Assembly (NCBI RefSeq): GCF_003843875.1
Contig: NZ_RKRF01000010.1
Location: 1 to 64,000 of the forward strand
Reading direction: 5' to 3'
Length of the DNA: 64,000 nt
Source of the DNA: Aquisalibacillus elongatus
Lineage (GTDB): Bacteria; Bacillota; Bacilli; Bacillales; Alkalibacillaceae
Shown: positions 59,575 to 64,000 of the stretch, in pieces
Layout of the letters: each line of letters opens with the position of its first letter
Numbering within the stretch: the first letter of the stretch is position 1
Position numbers and translations under genes: made by a program
Notes under the pieces: model-generated
Databases searched by the model: none
What the model was told of the DNA's origin: nothing
Seen by the model: the letters and a program-made list of their open reading frames with translations, nothing else

Positions 59575-60726
59575 ATGGGTTTAAAAATACGTCGCATTCA
59601 AACAGAGCTATTAGATATTCCGATTAAACGCCCTCATCAATTTTCAACAGAGAAAATTGACCAAAAAGGGTTTGTATTAGTTCGGCTTGACCTAAGTTCC
59701 GACATACAAGGTATAGGCGAGGGAACGACACCAGGCATCTGGTGGAATGGCGAGAGTGTTGAAACGATGAAACTCGTCATTGATCAATATATCGCACCAC
59801 TATTAGTGGGTGAGGATCCACGCTATATAGATCAACTTCTGCAAAAGCTAGACCGCCATATCCGTCAAAATTCATTTGCTAAAGCTGCGGTAGAGATGGC
59901 TTTGTATGACGCACTAGGAAAGTACTATCAAGTGCCAGTGCACCAACTTTTAGGTGGAGCTTGTCACAGGTCGTTAAATGTCCGTTGGGCACTTGCGAGT
60001 GGTACGGTTCAAGGAGATATTGAAGAAGGAAAACAGTTAGTCGATCAAGGACATTATCAAGTTTTTAAAATTAAATCAGGAAAAGAAGCCCCAGAAGATG
60101 ATGTTGAGCGTTCCATTAACATTGCTCATGGTTTAAGCGGAACTTCAACAATTGGTATTGACCCAAATGGTTCATGGAGTCGTTTAATCGCTAAAACATC
60201 GATGGAAGAACTAAATGAAGCGGGGATTGATTTCTTAGAACAACCATTACCACCTGAGGATTATGAAGGGTTAAGTGAATTAGTAGATATGAAGAAAGTG
60301 CCTATCATGGCCGATGAAAGTGTCTGTTCCATATATGATGCGTACCATTTAGCGCAATTAAAAGGCGCTGACATTTTTTCTTTAAAGATTCACAAATTTG
60401 GTGGAATGCATAAGACATTAAAAGTTGGGGCGGTTGCAGAAAGCTCAGGAATTTCTTGTTTTGGCGGGACATCACTAGAAAGTTCAATCGGAACAGCTGC
60501 GTGTTTACAAGTGTTTAGTTGTATCCGCTCCTTAGACTATGGAACAGAGATCTTTGGGCCTGATTGGCTAGCGGATGACATTGTTACTAAACCTCTAAGA
60601 CCGGCAAACAGCAAATTATACCTACCAGATGAACCTGGATTAGGGGTTGAACTGAAAGAAGAAAAGGTAAAGCAGTATAGACGTCAAAACGAAGCATCAT
60701 GGTACTCTACCACGAAACCAAGCTAA
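59575..60726 (+). CDS. Muconate cycloisomerase-like enzyme (enolase superfamily)
   Basis: A 383-residue protein of the muconate-lactonising subgroup. Catalytic Lys pair in VFKIKSG, metal ligands in GIDPNGSW (Asp), FLEQPL (Glu) and ADESV (Asp), then LKIHKFGG and the Glu in GTSLESSIG. It would turn cis,cis-muconate (or a substituted form) into a muconolactone. ATG 59575 follows AGGAGG at nine bases; an ATG at 59569 is too close. Next to the dioxygenase, in order of pathway steps. Confidence 0.85.
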   Translation: MGLKIRRIQTELLDIPIKRPHQFSTEKIDQKGFVLVRLDLSSDIQGIGEGTTPGIWWNGESVETMKLVIDQYIAPLLVGEDPRYIDQLLQKLDRHIRQNSFAKAAVEMALYDALGKYYQVPVHQLLGGACHRSLNVRWALASGTVQGDIEEGKQLVDQGHYQVFKIKSGKEAPEDDVERSINIAHGLSGTSTIGIDPNGSWSRLIAKTSMEELNEAGIDFLEQPLPPEDYEGLSELVDMKKVPIMADESVCSIYDAYHLAQLKGADIFSLKIHKFGGMHKTLKVGAVAESSGISCFGGTSLESSIGTAACLQVFSCIRSLDYGTEIFGPDWLADDIVTKPLRPANSKLYLPDEPGLGVELKEEKVKQYRRQNEASWYSTTKPS

Positions 60727-60747
60727 AAAGCTAGTGGGGGCTTGCGG

Positions 60748-61614
60748 ATGAAAATGTGGCGTAAGAAAAATTTATCAAACGGAAAGTATTTATTCCTTCA
60801 TGAAAGTCCAGGTGATAAGGGAACCATTATAGGAGTTCACGGCCTTACAGGTCATCATATGCAGCTTGGGCATTTTCAAAAAGCAGTCGAGATGCAATAC
60901 CGCATGATTACGTATGATTTAAGAGGTCGTGGAAAAAGTTCAAATGCAGATGTAGATACATCCATTGACCATCATGTTGATGACTTAGTCGAATTTATTC
61001 AATCTTTAAATGTAGACCGTCCTATTTTAATGGGATACTCAATGGGAGCTTATATTTGTTTAAAAGCAGCTACACGACTGAAGAATGTAGCTGGTATTAT
61101 TTTACTGGATGGGGCAGCTGAAACAGACGGAGGCCAAAAAGAATTAATTTTGCCGTCCCTTTTACGGTTAGAAAAGACATATTTATCTCGATTAGATTAT
61201 ATCGATCAGACACGTGAAAATTATGAAAAACTGGGAATTCGTTGGACTGAATATATGAATAAAATCGTTAACTACGAAATTGAAAAAGTGGATAATCATT
61301 GGGAACATAAATCTGATAAAACTCTAATTGAACGTGACTTTTTAAGCTTTTTTGATTTTAGAATTGAGCAGGTTGCCAACAAAATAGATGTACCGACATT
61401 ATTAATTCAGGCAACTGGTGATCTAGGCCACCGTCCGTTGTTTTATGATTTTGAGTTTTATAAACTGAAAACGTTATTAAAAAATATAAACGTTCTAAAA
61501 ACGAATGCCAATCATTTAACGTTAGTCTTTAACCGGCAACCAGAAATTGAGTGGCAAGTCATGCATTTCATTGAAGAGCATGTTTTAAATGCTTCCTCTA
61601 ACTCAACAACGTGA
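60748..61614 (+). CDS. Alpha/beta hydrolase, perhaps an enol-lactonase
   Basis: A 288-residue hydrolase: IIGVHGLTGHHMQL (oxyanion part), YDLRGRGKSS, the nucleophile Ser in MGYSMGAYI (near residue 94) and the His in NANHLTLVF. The fold and place fit a 3-oxoadipate enol-lactonase-type enzyme acting on a lactone made by the cycloisomerase. Other ester or C-C hydrolase roles are possible. ATG 60748 follows GTGGGGG. It ends the aromatic cluster. Confidence 0.75.
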   Translation: MKMWRKKNLSNGKYLFLHESPGDKGTIIGVHGLTGHHMQLGHFQKAVEMQYRMITYDLRGRGKSSNADVDTSIDHHVDDLVEFIQSLNVDRPILMGYSMGAYICLKAATRLKNVAGIILLDGAAETDGGQKELILPSLLRLEKTYLSRLDYIDQTRENYEKLGIRWTEYMNKIVNYEIEKVDNHWEHKSDKTLIERDFLSFFDFRIEQVANKIDVPTLLIQATGDLGHRPLFYDFEFYKLKTLLKNINVLKTNANHLTLVFNRQPEIEWQVMHFIEEHVLNASSNSTT

Positions 61615-61684
61615 TTCATAGTCCTTTAAAAATATGGTCAAACATGTTTATAATAGAATAGAGAATGTTGAAGGAGGACTGACA

Positions 61685-61996
61685 ATGGATAAAGCCTTAG
61701 AGGAAAATCTATGGGGTGCACTTGAGAACGTGATCGACCCAGAGTTAGGCATTGATATCGTAAATTTGGGATTAGTTTATGGTATTGATATGGATGAAGA
61801 AAATACGGCAAAAGTCACAATGACATTAACGGCAATGGGATGCCCATTAGCTGGGACAATTGAACAAGATGTTAGACGTGCACTTTCAGATATTCCTGAA
61901 GTTCAAGATATAGACGTGAATATTGTATGGAATCCGCCATGGACAAAAGAACGCATGTCACGCTATGCTAAAATCGCACTTGGTATTCCAGATTAA
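61685..61996 (+). CDS. yitW: MIP18-family iron-sulfur assembly protein YitW
   Basis: A 103-residue MIP18/DUF59 (SufT-like) protein: NVIDPELGIDIVNLGLVYGI, LTAMGCPLAGTIE with the conserved Cys, and WNPPWTKERMS. Such proteins help mature iron-sulfur proteins. ATG 61685 follows AAGGAGG; the longer frame from 61634 covers the promoter (TATAAT at about 61649). Placement after the aromatic cluster, with yitV on its other side, matches yitW. Confidence 0.9.
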   Translation: MDKALEENLWGALENVIDPELGIDIVNLGLVYGIDMDEENTAKVTMTLTAMGCPLAGTIEQDVRRALSDIPEVQDIDVNIVWNPPWTKERMSRYAKIALGIPD

Positions 61997-62068
61997 TATA
62001 ATAAAGTAATAGCCTTAGACAAAAGGTAATTGTGGGATCAAAATGCACTATAGAATGTGATATTTATT

Positions 62069-62194
62069 AGCGTAGTCAAAATACGCAGACTCCTTCGGGA
62101 ACAGCACGAGCCGAAAATCACGCAAAACGAACGGCAGTGAGTTTTGGGAAGTTGAGGCCGTGCCCGAGGAAAGCGGAGTATTTTGACGGAGCGT
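62069..62194 (-). repeat. 126-bp intergenic hairpin repeat, copy 3 (reverse orientation)
   Basis: The reverse complement reads ACGCTCCGTCAAAATAC ... GTATTTTGACTACGCT with the same nested arms as copy 1; second arms are TCGGG and CCCGA. About 94% identical to copy 1. It lies between convergent yitW and uppP. Read in the same sense as copy 1, it follows a hairpin and the uppP gene. Confidence 0.9.
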
Positions 62195-62200
62195 ATAACT

Positions 62201-62247
62201 AAGACCGTACAATGATTAGAATGATTAAATCATCTGTACGGTCTTTT
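62201..62247. terminator. Hairpin between repeat copy 3 and uppP
   Basis: AAGACCGTACA and TGTACGGTCTT arms with a longer, partly paired loop, then TTTT on the plus side. Its sequence is related to the hairpin beside copy 1 (both contain AATCATTGTACG), with a swapped base pair in the stem. Confidence 0.75.
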
Positions 62248-62264
62248 CTTTAATCTTTTTTAAA

Positions 62265-63074
62265 TTACATAAAAATAAAAACTAGTGCGCCGACAATAAA
62301 GCAATAGAATGCGAAATACCTTAGGTTGCCGGATTTCATAATATTAATGAACCAAATCAACGCGAAGTATGAAGCAATAATTGCGCCAATAAGTGCAATA
62401 AGTAGGAGCGCAAATTGGCTTGAAAACTCGTCCTTCATGTCATTAACAGAGAATATCATCGTGCCTAAACTAACAGGAATATACATTAAGAAAGAAAACC
62501 TAAGTGCAGATGATCGTTTAAAACCAACTAGCATGGCGCCAACAATTGTCGCACCTGAACGACTAATGCCAGGTATTAAAGCTACTGCTTGAGCTGCCCC
62601 GACAATTATCGCATCTTTTATCGTAATTTCCTCATCAGATTTAAATCCTTTTAAGTTCCGAATAATCCAAAGAGCTAAACCAGTAATAATAAGCGATATT
62701 CCAATAGTTTTTAAGTTTTCGCCTATAACACCACTGATTGTATCTTCAAACAATACCCCTAACAGTCCAGCTGGAATAGTGGCAATGACAAGTAAAAATA
62801 TATAATAAAAGTCCGATTTATACTCTGGTTCTCGGCTAATGACGAACTTTGAACCATTAACTGCAAGTTCCAGTAAATCTTTTCGATAAACCAATACAAC
62901 AGCTATTAATGACCCAAAATTAACAAAACCTTCGAATGCCAAACTTTGCATATCGATTTCCATTAATTCTCTGACGATTCGCAAATGACCGCTCGATGAA
63001 ATAGGTATCGGTTCTGTAAAGCCCTGGAATATACCTAAAAACAAATACTTAAGTAACTCTAATAATTCTGTCAT
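62265..63074 (-). CDS. uppP: Undecaprenyl-diphosphatase UppP
   Basis: A 269-residue BacA/UppP-family membrane phosphatase that recycles the undecaprenyl-pyrophosphate carrier for cell-wall synthesis; it also gives bacitracin tolerance. Catalytic motifs are GFTEPIPISSSGHL (normally E-x3-PISSxGH) near residue 17 and PGISRSGAT near residue 166. Eight hydrophobic segments. ATG 63074 follows AGGGGG; the frame from 63098 is not needed. Confidence 0.92.
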   Translation of the reverse strand: MTELLELLKYLFLGIFQGFTEPIPISSSGHLRIVRELMEIDMQSLAFEGFVNFGSLIAVVLVYRKDLLELAVNGSKFVISREPEYKSDFYYIFLLVIATIPAGLLGVLFEDTISGVIGENLKTIGISLIITGLALWIIRNLKGFKSDEEITIKDAIIVGAAQAVALIPGISRSGATIVGAMLVGFKRSSALRFSFLMYIPVSLGTMIFSVNDMKDEFSSQFALLLIALIGAIIASYFALIWFINIMKSGNLRYFAFYCFIVGALVFIFM

Positions 63075-63148
63075 TTTAATCCCCCTATATGTGCACATAA
63101 CCTAGATTCTTTGAATAAGTTAATCTTGAAAAGGGAGGTAAGGTTTTT

Positions 63149-63448
63149 GTGAATACTTACTCAAAGGATCATATTCAAAATTTATGTAAGAGTCACATGA
63201 ATCAGTACGTGTTAATTGAAACAAACCAAGGTGAACAGTTACAGGGTGTTATTGTTGATTTGGATGATGACCATGTTTATGTCGTTACACCAGTCATTCA
63301 CAATCAAGACCAACGCCAATTCTACCCATACTCAGGGTACTATGGGTACCCATACTACGGGTATCCACAAGGACCGGGTGTAGGGTTAAGGAGACTAATT
63401 TTACCATTAACTGCGATTGCTGCTTTAAGTCTGTTACCTTGGTTCTAA
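63149..63448 (+). CDS. Small Lsm-like membrane-tail protein
   Basis: A 99-residue protein with three parts: a strand-rich N-terminus resembling an Lsm/Hfq-type barrel (YVLIETNQGEQLQGVIVDLD, DHVYVVTP), a Tyr/Pro/Gly-rich middle (YPYSGYYGYPYYGYPQG), and a hydrophobic C-terminal tail (LRRLILPLTAIAALSLLPWF). Similar unnamed proteins occur in other bacilli. Function unknown. GTG start with GGGAGG upstream. Confidence 0.65.
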   Translation: MNTYSKDHIQNLCKSHMNQYVLIETNQGEQLQGVIVDLDDDHVYVVTPVIHNQDQRQFYPYSGYYGYPYYGYPQGPGVGLRRLILPLTAIAALSLLPWF

Positions 63449-63449
63449 A

Positions 63450-63495
63450 AAAAGAGGTTGACTCAATGTCTTTTCTGGAATGAGTCAACCTCTCC
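63450..63495. terminator. Shared terminator of the Lsm-like gene and yjzD
   Basis: Thirteen-base perfect arms AGAGGTTGACTCA and TGAGTCAACCTCT around a 15-base loop, between convergent genes. Confidence 0.85.
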
Positions 63496-63497
63496 TA

Positions 63498-63677
63498 TTA
63501 GTTCGATGCGTCATCTTTAATGACACCTTCACCTAATACTACAGCTACAATTGTGAAAATTGCTGTTAGTATTCCAGCGAATGATAGACTGAATTCATCT
63601 CCTGTCATACTAGCAAGTACATATACAACCATTAAGCTTAGAAGAAAACTCCAAATGACTGTCCAAATTAAACGCAT
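63498..63677 (-). CDS. yjzD: YjzD-family (DUF2929) small membrane protein
   Basis: A 59-residue protein, MRLIWTVIWSFLLSLMVVYV ... LSFAGILTAIFTIVAVVLGEG, with two membrane helices. Start and spacing match YjzD of B. subtilis. GAGGTGA precedes ATG 63677. Function is unknown. It is divergent from the next gene, as yjzD is near yjaU. Confidence 0.82.
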   Translation of the reverse strand: MRLIWTVIWSFLLSLMVVYVLASMTGDEFSLSFAGILTAIFTIVAVVLGEGVIKDDASN

Positions 63678-63787
63678 AATGTCACCTCATTTTTCATTAC
63701 ATTCCAAAATACAGTTTACCAAAGGTTATCGAAAAAATAAATAATAATAATTTGACGTTTTTATGTTACTTCAAAAAGGTGGTTCAG

Positions 63788-64000
63788 ATGAAAATTTTAA
63801 TTAAAAGCTGTTTTGACAACATAGCCTTTATGCTTGTCAATGAATTACTAGATCAAGAAGTAGAAGTGTATGGCCTAGATAATATTCAAGATGATGAGAA
63901 ATTTGAACGTTACGCATTAGTTGCTAGAAATGCTGATTTTCATTTTAGTGAAGATGATTATAATGAAATCGATTTTAAATCAATCTATGATTTCTCGTCA
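63788..64000 (+). CDS. YjaU-like protein, N-terminal part (runs off window)
   Basis: The first 71 codons are visible: MKILIKSCFDNIAFMLVNEL then LDQEVEVYGLDN, which looks like the first strand-helix-strand of a Rossmann-type fold but without the usual GxxGxxG. AAGGTGG precedes the ATG. Its place after yjzD suggests yjaU, a protein of unknown function in B. subtilis; the assignment is by position mainly. Confidence 0.55.
   Translation, partial: MKILIKSCFDNIAFMLVNELLDQEVEVYGLDNIQDDEKFERYALVARNADFHFSEDDYNEIDFKSIYDFSS

Overview
The window looks like a chromosomal segment of a low-GC, endospore-forming member of the Bacillaceae. The six-gene gerP spore-germination operon with a sigma-K-type promoter, ComK, LiaFSR, AddAB and the coproporphyrin-dependent haem genes all point there. 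Gene order follows blocks of the Bacillus subtilis chromosome: hit-ecsAB-yhaA, hmoB-pbpF-hemEHY, yhfH-yhfI-lplJ-lcfB, comK-yhjD-yhjE-addB-addA, yitS/yitT/ipi-yitU-yitV-yitW and finally yjzD-yjaU. Many proteins are rich in Asp and Glu, which fits but does not prove a halotolerant lineage.

Layout. 1-90: end of an IS3/IS150-type insertion sequence, cut by the window edge, abutting ytxH. 0.1-4.1 kb: ytxH, hit, ecsAB and a YitT-type membrane protein. 4.3-8.2 kb: amidohydrolase yhaA and the liaFSR envelope-stress system. 8.4-14.7 kb: haem monooxygenase hmoB, penicillin-binding protein pbpF and hemE-hemH-hemY. 14.7-18.5 kb: small zinc-ribbon protein yhfH, metallo-hydrolase yhfI, lipoate ligase lplJ and acyl-CoA ligase lcfB with a near-ideal FadR operator. 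18.7-21.5 kb: a TrpXYZ-type ABC importer. 21.7-30.6 kb: comK, a YhjD-like gene that overlaps its 3' end in antisense, yhjE and addBA. 30.7-36.9 kb: accessory material with an ECF sigma/anti-sigma pair, a 21-bp tandem repeat, a nucleoside deoxyribosyltransferase-like protein, an acetyltransferase, a MarR-controlled ABC exporter with a readable promoter and operator, and two small orphan genes. 37.2-39.0 kb: gerPABCDEF on the minus strand. 39.1-49.9 kb: a three-gene membrane operon (DUF418/DUF2157/GDYXXLXY), rocD, yisL, a membrane-anchored GH13 relative with lost catalytic residues, a DegV protein, a second YitT protein, a BsuPI lipoprotein, a lone Nfu N-domain protein, D-amino-acid transaminase and a zinc-ribbon membrane protein. 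50.0-53.4 kb: a phosphonate-type PhnDCEE importer. 53.5-55.7 kb: small proteins, yitU and yitV. 55.8-61.6 kb: a probable aromatic-degradation cluster (flavin reductase, HpaB-type hydroxylase, intradiol dioxygenase, muconate cycloisomerase-like enzyme, alpha/beta hydrolase) placed between yitV and yitW. 61.7-64.0 kb: yitW, uppP, a small Lsm-like membrane protein, yjzD and the start of a yjaU-like gene.

The most notable non-coding signal is a 126-bp element present three times (4141-4266, 8264-8389, 62069-62194), each time between convergent genes. It folds as one long nested hairpin. Four of its helices show paired substitutions between copies, which is strong internal evidence for a conserved structure. 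Two copies carry a related terminator hairpin at the same end, and the third sits inside the loop of a terminator. No intergenic gap exceeds 300 bases. Many start codons were placed at ATG/GTG/TTG sites preceded by a good ribosome-binding site rather than at the longest open frame.
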